DNA of 64,000 bases from Ipomoea triloba (lineage: Eukaryota; Streptophyta; Magnoliopsida; Solanales; Convolvulaceae), in the NCBI RefSeq assembly GCF_003576645.1, contig NC_044918.1:30378074-30442073 (forward strand), given 5' to 3'. Positions 34,597 through 45,747 of this stretch are shown here, one piece after another. Position 1 is the stretch's first letter. The number at the start of each line of letters is the position of its first letter. The notes under the pieces are model-generated. The model had not been told where the DNA came from and did not search any database. It saw nothing but the letters and a program-made list of their open reading frames with translations. A program made the position numbers and the translations under genes.

Positions 34597-36435
34597 TCTA
34601 TCTACTATATACTAATAAGAGCAAAAAAGAGTTAGTCTTATAATAGGTAGAAAAAATTACTGTCAAATTATTAAATTAAATGGATGGTTCAGATTGTTTA
34701 GATTTATATTTTTCCTTTAGATTTCCTAATTTATCCTTAATTATATGGTTATCCGTTAAATATTCTATTTTTCGTTAGTATGCCGTTAACTTTTAACTTA
34801 CTCATTAATTTCTATAAGAAAGATCTTAAGTTCGAACCTCATCCCAATCAAAGTTGACATATTGTTGAACATATACTACAAATATGTTAGAGTATATTAT
34901 TCAAAAGTAAGTACCCCACTTTATTACTCTTATTAAATTAAATAAATTAGTAGTTACAACAAAACATAAAACATATGCATTTCTTTAATTTATAATTCAA
35001 TGTCTATAATGATTTTATTTAAAAAAATTATTTATTATCAAAAGATTTAAAAATAGATAAAATTTCATTAGTCATATTGTCTATATTTTTAACAATGCAA
35101 AGATTCCTTTACCTTCAATTTTATTAATTAATTATATTCACTACATTGTTCATCGTTTTCTTTTTACACTATCTTGTAATTAAATATCAAACTTATACTA
35201 CAAAATAATGTTATATATTTATTTACCAAGTATAATGTTAATAACATGGAAAAAATTTAAAAAAAAAAAACAGTTTGAAGACAATCATATTAACCACTTA
35301 TGGAGGATTTGTTGACAAAGAAGACATTCAAATAACCCAATAAATTAATTTAAAACTCATTATTAAAAATGTCAATGTAGGGCAATAGAACATTGTGACA
35401 CACTTGATGCATTGCAAAGATGCTGAGACAACAACATTGTTGAAATCAATCTTAACTGCATGCATTGTGAATAAAAGATAGCAGTGGGTATTCCAAGATT
35501 AGAACCAAATCAACAAAAAAAATTACAAAAAAATAATAATAATAATAAACACACACACACACAAAAAATCAAGTACTACACTCATTTATACTAATTCCAA
35601 AAATATGAACTTCTAAATAAACATGTGCAAAATGGATGTACAAACTATTGATGAAACTGGACATATTGCAGAATTAGTATTCAGACTATCTACAAAGTTA
35701 TTGTTATTAATATCAAGTAAACAAGTTATGAACTAGAACAAAATGTACTACTCATTAACCTTCTATAGTTCTACAAATATAATAAATATTAATATTTTGT
35801 TCAATACTTTCACATGAGAATGTACGACACACATCTCACATCACATGAAACATATAGGGGGAAAACTACCACTGCCAAATATCAATTGGTGCTTGCAAGA
35901 TCAAGAGTTCATAGTATAACTAAGATCTCAGTCATATACACAAACACAACGAGACAAATCCACAACTTCCTACATCATAATCTTATTGCATAACGTTGCT
36001 TTCTATACTACCACAATAACTCAATTGCACATGACATATTGCCAAATACCAATAAATAAATTTAGAAAAAAAAACAAGTACTGAAGATAAAGACAATGAC
36101 AATGCTACTCGAAAGATAATTAAAAAGACTTAGAGAAATTCAAACGAAAAAGTAGTACGAAGTATTTATTTGTACTATCATTTTTAGACTAAGTATTTAG
36201 ATTAGCATTTTTACAAAATTGCAAACATTTATTTTAGTAACAATTATAATCAATATCTCATATATTATCTTGCATTCATAAAGTTTGAATTAACGATTTA
36301 AATAAACAAATTCAACAATCAATTACATATGCATGAATATCTCCTATATAATCTTGCATTGATATACTTTGAAATACTTATTTAAAAATAAACATTGGGC
36401 ATTATCTCATTCGCGCAATGCATGTGAAAAACTAG
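34597..36435 (+). mobile_element. Non-autonomous Helitron, 1.84 kb
   Basis: It starts TCTATCTACTATATACTAAT after A and ends with a small hairpin (cattcgcgcaatg, 36408-36420), then 11 nt, then CTAG before T. These are the Helitron hallmarks (5' TC, 3' hairpin and CTRR, insertion between A and T). No coding content; the interior is AT-rich with a (CA)n. Confidence 0.65.
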
Positions 36436-37060
36436 TACTATTAATAAAAACAAAATCATCTATTTTAACTTCCCACCCAAAATTGTCCTATAATATTAAT
36501 GTTTGCGTAATATTGTAAAATATGATAATATAATTCCTATTCGTACTTCAATTGTACATTAAAATATGATAAAATTCTTAATACAATATATTTTTTCCTA
36601 CTTTAATTTCCTATTCGTAATACAATTTTAGATTAAAATTACTAATCGTAATATAACTATACATATACTTCTTTGCAACGCAATCTATACTATTAATAAA
36701 AACAAAATCCTCTATTTTAACTTTCCACCCAAAACAGTCCTATACTATTAAGGTTTGCGTAATATTGTAAAATATGGTAATACAATTCGTATTTGTAATA
36801 CAATTGTACATTAAAAATATGTTAATACAAATCCTAATACAATATATTCTTTCCTACTTTCCTATTCGTAATACAAATTTAGATTAAAATTAATAATCGT
36901 AATATAACTGTACATATACTTTCCTGCAACGTAATCTATACTATTAATATAAACAAAATCATATACTTTTTCTTCCCATCCAAAACAATCATATACCATT
37001 AAGGTTTGAATAATATTGTAAAATATGGTAATACAGTTTTTATTCGTACTACAATTGTAC
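36436..37060 (+). repeat. Tandem ~250-bp repeats of a Helitron 5' end
   Basis: Units begin at about 36436, 36684 and 36935, each with '(tcta)tactattaataaaaac', then 'aaaatc..ctattttaac', 'aaggtttgcgtaatattgta', ending in 'ctgcaacgyaa'. The first follows directly on the CTAG end of the upstream Helitron. The last continues into the Helitron with the helicase remnant. Confidence 0.7.
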
Positions 37061-37490
37061 ATTAGTCCATCTAGTCTCAGTGTTAATTGTAAGCAAGTTT
37101 GTTATCTTAATAGCTTACCTAACCAAAATAATATACAAGCATCGTTGCTTCAATCAAATAGGTTGTTCGAAAAAGCTCAGTTGTTGTTAGAACCAGTTGT
37201 TTGTGCACCAGCATTAGTCCAGCTAATCTCAGTGTTAATCTTAAGCAAATTTGTTATCTTAATAGCGTACCTAACTATTTTATTTAAACAAAATGCAATT
37301 TTTAATTTTCTTCCCTTGGGTATAAATAATTGTAGTTGCCGGTAGTGAAGCATTATTGTATGATATATTTATGGTTTGCTCTTCAAAAATACCTATTAAT
37401 ATACCTAGGAATGGTAATACAACTCAAATTAAATAACATTTGTTCAAATAACATTTACATTTTATTAAATAAATTTTGATATATTTGTTG
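37061..37490. repeat. Short direct duplication inside the Helitron
   Basis: A segment with 'tctcagtgttaat', 'taagcaa', 'ttgttatcttaatag' and 'taccta' occurs twice (37069-37122 and 37226-37278). No gene recognised. Confidence 0.55.
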
Positions 37491-37554
37491 TTTTAAATTA
37501 TTGATTTATTCCAATTAATTTGTTAATTATTATTTACTTATTTTAGATTACAAT

Positions 37555-37706
37555 ATTTTAGGAAACTTTCCACGATTACAATATTTTAGATTAGAGTGTT
37601 TCACTAAAGATGATATTATAATAGTAACTGATTGATTTTATACAAAGCTAATTTTATTATGGAATTAATTGATTAATGGAAAGTTTATATTTATTATATA
37701 AATTTT
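37555..37706. repeat. Fragment homologous to the proline-rich locus flank
   Basis: About 150 bp nearly match 44941-45090 (taggaaactttccacgatta ... ttatatttattatataaa). It ends at exactly the point where, in that copy, another Helitron terminus begins. Confidence 0.7.
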
Positions 37707-37959
37707 GATTTATTTGTTGTTTTAAATTATTGATTTAATCCAATTAATTTGTCAATTTTTATGTACTTATTTGATTTTATTATCAAATTAATCAATATAT
37801 GTAAGACATGAACACTACAGAACGACGAACATATTTAAGTTGTGATTGTTTGTGTAAAGTAAAATCTGAAGGTAAAAATATATCAAAAGTACACACTCCT
37901 GAATTATATTTCTAAATAGTTTGATATTGTTTGGATTCCCTAGTCATTGGTTGACCTTA

Positions 37960-38400
37960 AAGGTTGGTGCACCTGTTATGTTATTGCGGAACATAGACCA
38001 CCCTCTTGGTCTTTGCAATGGTACGCGTCTCATCATCACAAAATTGACAGATCACATGTCGAAGCAAGAATAGTTAATGGGACACATGAAGGAACCAAAG
38101 TCCTTATCTCCTGAATGCCTGTCACTCCTTCTGATATGAGATTGCCCTTCAAGTTTCAACGTAAACAATTCCCATTGATGTTCGATCGCATATTCCATGT
38201 CTATCAACAAAAGCCAAGGAAAAACACGTACTAACTCATGTTGGGCAAACAGGTGTTTAATCATAGTCAATTGTACTTGACTTTTTCCCGAGTCACCCAT
38301 CCTGATGGCATGAAGGTGTTAGCGCTAGATGAGGATGGACAAGATTCTTTTAGTACTTCCAATGTCGCCTATAAAGAGGTTTCAATAATGTGTAATTCGA
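37960..38400 (+). pseudogene. Helitron PIF1-type helicase remnant
   Basis: With frame changes the plus strand reads as the C-terminal part of Helitron RepHel helicase: a stretch like LRNIDHPLGLCNGTRLI, then TPSDMRLPFKFQRKQFP, then QVFNHSQLYLTFSRVTHP (38256 onward) and VLALDEDGQDSF, ending NVAYKEV. In intact helicases the first and third parts frame helicase motifs V and VI; the Walker region is absent. Stops and a shift near 38235 make it non-functional. Related remnants are at 42890-43020, 45550-45680, 50110-50290 and 51404-51885. Confidence 0.75.
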
Positions 38401-38480
38401 ACTGGTTATATTATATATGTTTTTTTTTCAAAGATCAAATTTGCCCAAGTTATACAAATCCTAAACCCTAATATATAAAA

Positions 38481-38714
38481 GGGAAAATTGTAATTTATAC
38501 CCTCCATAATATGTCAATTATCAATGTCACCCCTGAATTATTAGTGGCGTAAATATTACCCCTCAATTTTCAAAATGATACATATATTGATCCGTACGAG
38601 AGGGGCAATATATGTACCGTTTTGAAAATTGAGGGGCAACATTTACACCACTAATAATTCAAGGATGACATTGATAATTGGAATATTATGGACGGTATAA
38701 ATTACAATTTTCCC
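38481..38714. mobile_element. Near-perfect foldback MITE, 234 bp
   Basis: GGGAAAATTG at the left and CAATTTTCCC at the right begin arms that pair over almost the whole length (gtaatttataccctccataa against its inverse), leaving a short loop near 38590. The flanks tatataaaa and aatataaaa match at 8 of 9. The paralogous Helitron at 51961-51972 has one uninterrupted 'ctaatatataaaatc'. Confidence 0.85.
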
Positions 38715-38927
38715 AATATAAAATCACCAAAGTTTCAGCACCGGATGCTTACATATACACATTAGCTATTAATTCAACAATTATTTGGTCAAATTCATGC
38801 AAGGGTAACATTACAAAACATAATCGATCCAAACCATCTTTTCAATTGCACTATATAATATTTGATGTTATAACTTCTATAATTATATACCGATCCAAAT
38901 ATTCTTAAATATTATAGCAAATTCATT

Positions 38928-38953
38928 CCGTGCATTGCACGGGTGCGAACACT
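38928..38953 (+). mobile_element. Helitron 3' terminus (divergent)
   Basis: A perfect hairpin CCGTGCATTGCACGG, then 'gtgcgaacactat'. Comparison with 43980-43990, where the flanking 'aaaagttaatg' follows different DNA, places the boundary at about 38953. The terminal CTRR is degenerate. Confidence 0.55.
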
Positions 38954-38954
38954 A

Positions 38955-40120
38955 TTAAAAGTTAATGGTGTAATGAGACAAAATTAAAATCATAGGACTA
39001 AGTTTAACAATGCCACAATAATGGATGACAAAAAGTAGAATTTGTTCTTTAATTGAATGATCAAATCTAGAACAAAATCAATTCTCAATAGAACACTTAA
39101 TGGTCAAATTAAAAATCAAGAATATAAAAACTAATAAATATGGATAGTCAGTGGATGATTAATAGAATTAACTCAATATTATTATTATAAAGTTGAACCA
39201 TATTTTTCCATTGCAATATGATATAGTTTTTTCGGGATCTTGTTTCTTTAAATTGGTTTTATTTGTTCGATTAAAGTTAAAATATTTACATTATTTGTTG
39301 GAGATTAGTACAAATTTTAACAGAATAAAGCAAGTCATCACAAGAAAAAATGGACGATTATACCGTGGAGGAGGGTGTACATTGCATTGTAGATCTTGTT
39401 ATAAAATAACTTTCAGATTATGTGACTGTAATTGACATAATTTATACGTATATTTAATAGTTTTTGTACCTTTATATAAATTGAAAATACTCACATGTTA
39501 ACTATAGACACATAAAATAGTAATTACAAACACATAAACGATTAACTGCGGATATTGAATATGTTAACTATAAACATATAATATATTAATGGCGGCCGAT
39601 ACAGTGAAAGTGTAATTTTGACAAGAAACATTATTACTACCAAATAAATATTAGATATTTTTTGGTAGTATCACGTATTATATTATTTTGAAAATATTCT
39701 ATAATGAAAATAGCAAAGTTTTATTACCAAATTAATATATATTTTGAAAATATTCTATATTTGAAAAGATTACTATTTTGGAAGATTATATAATGTATTA
39801 TTATTACCATTTAAAATATGATTTTATGATAATAATAATCACGTTGTTGTGATATTGAAATATTTTATTCCATAAATAGTGATTCTTTATGAGATTATTG
39901 AATGCTATTTAGGAAACGTTCAATTATTACAATGTTTTAGATTAATGGATTTCACTAAAGATAATATTATAATAGTAACTGATTGATTTTATACAAATTT
40001 AATTTTGGTATGGAAATAATTATTTAATGGAAAGTTTAGATTTATTATATCAAATTTTTAGCATGTTTATATGAAATATTTTTACTTTGGGAAAGAAATG
40101 GTTGTTAGGTGGATACATTA
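38955..40120. repeat. Flank unit A of the proline-rich locus
   Basis: Homologous to 43987-45090 (unit C): moderately diverged at 38955-39105, identical as far as I can read at 39106-39892, then diverged again to about 40035. It contains the 80-codon ORF at 39193. Confidence 0.75.
39193..39435 (+). CDS. Hypothetical 80-aa Cys-rich ORF (copy A)
   Basis: The ORF encodes an amphipathic N-terminal half and a C-terminus GGGCTLHCRSCYKITFRLCD with cysteine spacing C-x3-C-x2-C-x7-C-x-C. There is no clear signal peptide at the first Met, and no family that I recognise. The same ORF is repeated exactly at 41567 and 44227. The surrounding non-coding DNA is equally identical, so the identity does not by itself show selection. 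It could be one exon of a small Cys-rich peptide gene or chance. Confidence 0.3.
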   Translation: MNHIFPLQYDIVFSGSCFFKLVLFVRLKLKYLHYLLEISTNFNRIKQVITRKNGRLYRGGGCTLHCRSCYKITFRLCDCN

Positions 40121-40207
40121 ATTCTTGTTTTCTTTTTATTTATTTATTTTTTCTGATTTATTTTTTTATTTATTATTTATTTATTTCTTTTTTGTCTTTG
40201 TGTGTGT

Positions 40208-40216
40208 CTATATAAG
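40208..40216 (+). promoter_or_regulatory. TATA box of the proline-rich repeat gene
   Basis: CTATATAAG lies about 105 nt before the ATG at 40315, followed by a CT-rich leader; good position for a plant core promoter. Confidence 0.55.
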
Positions 40217-40314
40217 TAAGTAAATGTGGGTAATGTTGGGTATAGTGAAAACTTTTTTCTTCTCTACTTGATTTAGCATTTGTTTAGCGTTGTTGGAAAA
40301 CAACATTAAAGAAA

Positions 40315-43300
40315 ATGACGAATCAAATTTTATTGAAGGTGCTACATGTACTATGCTTGATCTTGGGTATGAGCCTAACAAGGTACTCTGATGCTCGTAT
40401 TCTTCAACAAGAAAATCATCAAGCTACGGAAAAGATACTAGATTTCTCAACATCTCCATCCGCAAACATTCCTGTAGATAATCTTTCTCCAGGTTTACCA
40501 CCCCCTCATTTTCCCGTTCCCCCAAACTCAGGCCATAGTGTTGCAGGTTTTCCAACCCCTCATTTCCCCGTTCCCCCAAACTCAGGCTATAATGTTCGAG
40601 GTTTACCACCCCCTCATTTCCCCGTTCCCCCAAACTCAGGCTATAATGTTCNNNNNNNNNNNNNNNNNNNNNNNNNNNNNNNNNNNNNNNNNNNNNNNNN
40701 NNNNNNNNNNNNNNNNNNNNNNNNNNNNNNNNNNNNNNNNNNNNNNNNNNNNNNNNNNNNNNNNNNNNNNNNNNNNNNNNNNNNNNNNNNNNNNNNNNNN
40801 NNNNNNNNNNNNNNNNNNNNNNNNNNNNNNNNNNNNNNNNNNNNNNNNNNNNNNNNNNNNNNNNNNNNNNNNNNNNNNNNNNNNNNNNNNNNNNNNNNNN
40901 NNNNNNNNNNNNNNNNNNNNNNNNNNNNNNNNNNNNNNNNNNNNNNNNNNNNNNNNNNNNNNNNNNNNNNNNNNNNNNNNNNNNNNNNNNNNNNNNNNNN
41001 NNNNNNNNNNNNNNNNNNNNNNNNNNNNNNNNNNNNNNNNNNNNNNNNNNNNNNNNNNNNNNNNNNNNNNNNNNNNNNNNNNNNNNNNNNNNNNNNNNNN
41101 NNNNNNNNNNNNNNNNNNNNNNNNNNNNNNNNNNNNNNNNNNNNNNNNNNNNNNNNNNNNNNNNNNNNNNNNNNNNNNNNNNNNNNNNNNNNNNNNNNNN
41201 NNNNNNNNNNNNNNNNNNNNNNNNNNNNNNNNNNNNNNNNNNNNNNNNNNNNNNNNNNNNNNNNNNNNNNNNNNNNNNNNNNNNNNNNNNNNNNNNNNNN
41301 NNNNNNNNNNNNNNNNNNNNNNNNNNNNNNNNNNNNNNNNNNNNNNNNNNNNNNNNNNNNNNNNNNNNNNNNNNNNNNNNNNNNNNNNNNNNNNNNNNNN
41401 NNNNNNNNNNNNNNNNNNNNNNNNNNNNNNNNNNNNNNNNNNNNNNNNNNNNNNNNNNNNNNNNNNNNNNNNNNNNNNNAAATTAAAAATCAAGAATATA
41501 AAAACTAATAAATATGGATAGTCAGTGGATGATTAATAGAATTAACTCAATATTATTATTATAAAGTTGAACCATATTTTTCCATTGCAATATGATATAG
41601 TTTTTTCGGGATCTTGTTTCTTTAAATTGGTTTTATTTGTTCGATTAAAGTTAAAATATTTACATTATTTGTTGGAGATTAGTACAAATTTTAACAGAAT
41701 AAAGCAAGTCATCACAAGAAAAAATGGACGATTATACCGTGGAGGAGGGTGTACATTGCATTGTAGATCTTGTTATAAAATAACTTTCAGATTATGTGAC
41801 TGTAATTGACATAATTTATACGTATATTTAATAGTTTTTGTACCTTTATATAAATTGAAAATACTCACATGTTAACTATAGACACATAAAATAGTAATTA
41901 CAAACACATAAACGATTAACTGCGGATATTGAATATGTTAACTATAAACATATAATATATTAATGGCGGCCGATACAGTGAAAGTGTAATTTTGACAAGA
42001 AACATTATTACTACCAAATAAATATTAGATATTTTTTGGTAGTATCACGTATTATATTATTTTGAAAATATTCTATAATGAAAATAGCAAAGTTTTATTA
42101 CCAAATTAATATATATTTTGAAAATATTCTATATTTGAAAAGATTACTATTTTGGAAGATTATATAATGTATTATTATTACCATTTAAAATATGATTTTA
42201 TGATAATAATAATCACGTTGTTGTGATATTGAAATATTTTATTCCATAAATAGTGATTCTTTATGTGATTATTGAATGCCATTTAGGAAACTTTCCACGA
42301 TTACAATATTTTAGATTAGAGTGTTTCACTAAAGATAATATTGTAATAGTAACTGATTGATTTTATACAAATCTAATTTTGTTATGGAATTAATTGATTA
42401 ATGGAAAGTTTATATTTATTATATAAATTAGTATTTTCACCTGTGCGATGCACGAAATAGATTTGTTATAATATATTAAGAATATTTGGATCGATATATA
42501 ATTATATTAATTATAACATCAAATATATATTATATAGTGCAATTGAAGATATATTTTGGATCGATTATGTTTTCTGATACTATCCTTGTTTGAATTCCAG
42601 CAAATAATTGCTTAATTAACAGCTAATGTGTAGATGTACACATGCGGTGCTGAAATTTTAGAGATTTTATATATCATTGTTTATGATTTTTATAAATTAG
42701 TCAAATATATTCGTTCTCTAGTAACTCAGTTATAGTATTCAATTGCTATTCTAATTCATGTGTATGGAAGATATATTTTTGTGTAGATATATTTCAATTT
42801 TGCCATCTTGGAGAAAAATATAATATCACCGGTTGTATTTACACATTATTGAAAATCTCTTTGTAAACAACATTAGTAGTACATAGTAACACAATCTTGT
42901 CCATCCTCGTCTAGAACTAATTAACACTTTCAGGCTATCAGGATGGGTGACTCGAGAAAAAATCATGTACAATTGACCGTGATTAAAAACTAGCATATGT
43001 GATGAACGTCGAAACCAACAAATAATAAATACTTACTCTTATGAATTGTAATAGTGATGAGTAAGGTCGTACCCACGGAGATTGGTTTGTAACACCCCAA
43101 TTTTCATCTCTTGGATTTATTACAAAANCAGGCCATAGTGTTGCAGGTTTTCCAACCCCTCATTTCCCCGTTCCCCCAAACTCAGGCTATAATGTTCGAG
43201 GTTTACCACCCCCTCATTTCCCCGTTCCCCCAAACTCAGGCTATAATGTTCCAGGTTTACCACCCCCTCATTTCCCCGTTCCCCCAAACTCAGGCTATAA

Positions 43301-43667
43301 TGTTCCAAGTTTACCATCCCCTCATTTCCCCGTTCCCCCAAGCTCAGGCCATAGTGTTGCAGGTTTTCCAACCCCTCATTTCCCCGTTCCCCAAAACTCA
43401 GGCTATAATGTTCCAGGTTTACCACCCCCTCATTTCCCCGTTCCCCCAAACTTAGGCTATAATGTTCCAGGTTTACCACCCCCTCATTTCCCCGTTCCCC
43501 CAAGCTCAGGCCATAGTGTTGCAGGTTTTCCAACCCCTCATTTCCCCGTTCCCCCAAACTCAGGCTATAGTGTTGCAGGTTTTCCAACCCCTCATTTCCC
43601 CGTTCCCCCAAGCTCAGGCCATAGTGTTGCAGGTCGTCCTATCCCTGATTTTCCCGTTTCCCGCTGA
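40315..43667 (+). CDS. Secreted proline-rich protein of 18-residue tandem repeats (interrupted by gap and misjoin)
   Basis: The 5' part (40315-40651) encodes a signal peptide (MTNQILLKVLHVLCLILGMS, likely cut after YSDA), a short spacer (ILQQENHQATEKILDFS), then repeats. After the N gap (40652-41479) and a misplaced block (41480-43127) the same frame resumes at 43131 with nine full 18-aa repeats and a 16-aa last unit, ending FPVSR and TGA at 43665. Two unit types alternate irregularly: GHSVAGFPTPHFPVPPNS and GYNVPGLPPPHFPVPPNS. The period is 54 nt with no frame breaks. It may be a (hydroxy)proline-rich cell-wall protein or a precursor releasing repeated peptides; I do not recognise a named family. 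True repeat number is unknown because of the gap. That the two parts are one gene is an inference from matching frame and repeats. Confidence 0.7.
40652..41479. other. Assembly gap (N) inside the repeat gene
   Basis: 828 N directly after repeat sequence, as expected for an unresolved 54-bp tandem array. Confidence 0.95.
41480..43127. repeat. Block B: perfect copy of 44140-45787, probably an assembly duplicate
   Basis: All 1,648 bases I compared match unit C, including the Helitron end and the first 40 bp of the LTR that begins at 45748. It is bounded by the N gap on the left and a single N (43128) on the right. It contains copy B of the 80-aa ORF (41567-41809). Confidence 0.8.
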
Positions 43668-43986
43668 CTCTACTCTCTCAGTTTTTCGATTGTATAAGAA
43701 AAGGAAATTAAGGAAATGATGATAAATGAAAATTAAAGTTCCATTTATATCTACATATATAATTCTTGTGTTATTCGCCTTCAATTTTTATTTCTACTTG
43801 CTTTAATTCTCTAACGGCTAACAACAATGCCTCAACTTAATCTTCAACTATTCTAATTATTACATGGGATATTATTTGTTGTAATTACCTGTTGAGGAAA
43901 GAGGTTTGATTAAAAACATTGCATCTTAATCCTCTTTATTATACGGTAAAATGACACAAATTCTATTGGAAACTATTTGTGACAAG
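43668..43986 (+). other. Probable 3' UTR of the repeat gene
   Basis: AT-rich with an 'aataaa'-poor tail; no other feature before unit C begins near 43987. Confidence 0.4.
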
Positions 43987-45087
43987 CAAATAAAAGTTAA
44001 TGATGTAATTAAACAAAATTAAAGTAATAGGACTAAATTTAACAATGCCAGAATAATGGATGACAAAAGGTAGAATTTGTTCTTTAATCGAATAACCATA
44101 TCTAGAACAAAATCAACTCTCAATAGAACACTTATGGTGAAATTAAAAATCAAGAATATAAAAACTAATAAATATGGATAGTCAGTGGATGATTAATAGA
44201 ATTAACTCAATATTATTATTATAAAGTTGAACCATATTTTTCCATTGCAATATGATATAGTTTTTTCGGGATCTTGTTTCTTTAAATTGGTTTTATTTGT
44301 TCGATTAAAGTTAAAATATTTACATTATTTGTTGGAGATTAGTACAAATTTTAACAGAATAAAGCAAGTCATCACAAGAAAAAATGGACGATTATACCGT
44401 GGAGGAGGGTGTACATTGCATTGTAGATCTTGTTATAAAATAACTTTCAGATTATGTGACTGTAATTGACATAATTTATACGTATATTTAATAGTTTTTG
44501 TACCTTTATATAAATTGAAAATACTCACATGTTAACTATAGACACATAAAATAGTAATTACAAACACATAAACGATTAACTGCGGATATTGAATATGTTA
44601 ACTATAAACATATAATATATTAATGGCGGCCGATACAGTGAAAGTGTAATTTTGACAAGAAACATTATTACTACCAAATAAATATTAGATATTTTTTGGT
44701 AGTATCACGTATTATATTATTTTGAAAATATTCTATAATGAAAATAGCAAAGTTTTATTACCAAATTAATATATATTTTGAAAATATTCTATATTTGAAA
44801 AGATTACTATTTTGGAAGATTATATAATGTATTATTATTACCATTTAAAATATGATTTTATGATAATAATAATCACGTTGTTGTGATATTGAAATATTTT
44901 ATTCCATAAATAGTGATTCTTTATGTGATTATTGAATGCCATTTAGGAAACTTTCCACGATTACAATATTTTAGATTAGAGTGTTTCACTAAAGATAATA
45001 TTGTAATAGTAACTGATTGATTTTATACAAATCTAATTTTGTTATGGAATTAATTGATTAATGGAAAGTTTATATTTATTATATAAA
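43987..45087. repeat. Flank unit C of the proline-rich locus
   Basis: Paralogue of unit A on the other side of the gene, with copy C of the 80-aa ORF (44227-44469). It is cut at 45087/45088 by a Helitron terminus. Confidence 0.75.
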
Positions 45088-45740
45088 TTAGTATTTTCAC
45101 CTGTGCGATGCACGAAATAGATTTGTTATAATATATTAAGAATATTTGGATCGATATATAATTATATTAATTATAACATCAAATATATATTATATAGTGC
45201 AATTGAAGATATATTTTGGATCGATTATGTTTTCTGATACTATCCTTGTTTGAATTCCAGCAAATAATTGCTTAATTAACAGCTAATGTGTAGATGTACA
45301 CATGCGGTGCTGAAATTTTAGAGATTTTATATATCATTGTTTATGATTTTTATAAATTAGTCAAATATATTCGTTCTCTAGTAACTCAGTTATAGTATTC
45401 AATTGCTATTCTAATTCATGTGTATGGAAGATATATTTTTGTGTAGATATATTTCAATTTTGCCATCTTGGAGAAAAATATAATATCACCGGTTGTATTT
45501 ACACATTATTGAAAATCTCTTTGTAAACAACATTAGTAGTACATAGTAACACAATCTTGTCCATCCTCGTCTAGAACTAATTAACACTTTCAGGCTATCA
45601 GGATGGGTGACTCGAGAAAAAATCATGTACAATTGACCGTGATTAAAAACTAGCATATGTGATGAACGTCGAAACCAACAAATAATAAATACTTACTCTT
45701 ATGAATTGTAATAGTGATGAGTAAGGTCGTACCCACGGAG
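45088..45740 (-). mobile_element. Helitron 3' end and helicase remnant, minus strand
   Basis: On the minus strand the end reads hairpin GTGCATCGCAC (45103-45113), 11 nt, then CTAA before T: a canonical Helitron 3' end. Further in (45550-45680) are helicase C-terminal remnants (SRVTHPDS-like). The next helicase segment appears at 50110-50290, so later insertions (about 45690-50100) split this Helitron. Confidence 0.7.
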
Positions 45741-45747
45741 ATTGGTT

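Noticed and set aside
37025..37345. 106-codon ORF
   Set aside because: Covers an internal direct duplication in a Helitron; no recognisable protein.
43111..43719. Alternative-frame and antisense repeat ORFs (QAIMFQVYHPLISPFP, GNEGVVNLEHYSLSLGER)
   Set aside because: A 54-bp period keeps all frames open; only the frame with signal peptide and stop joins the 5' part.
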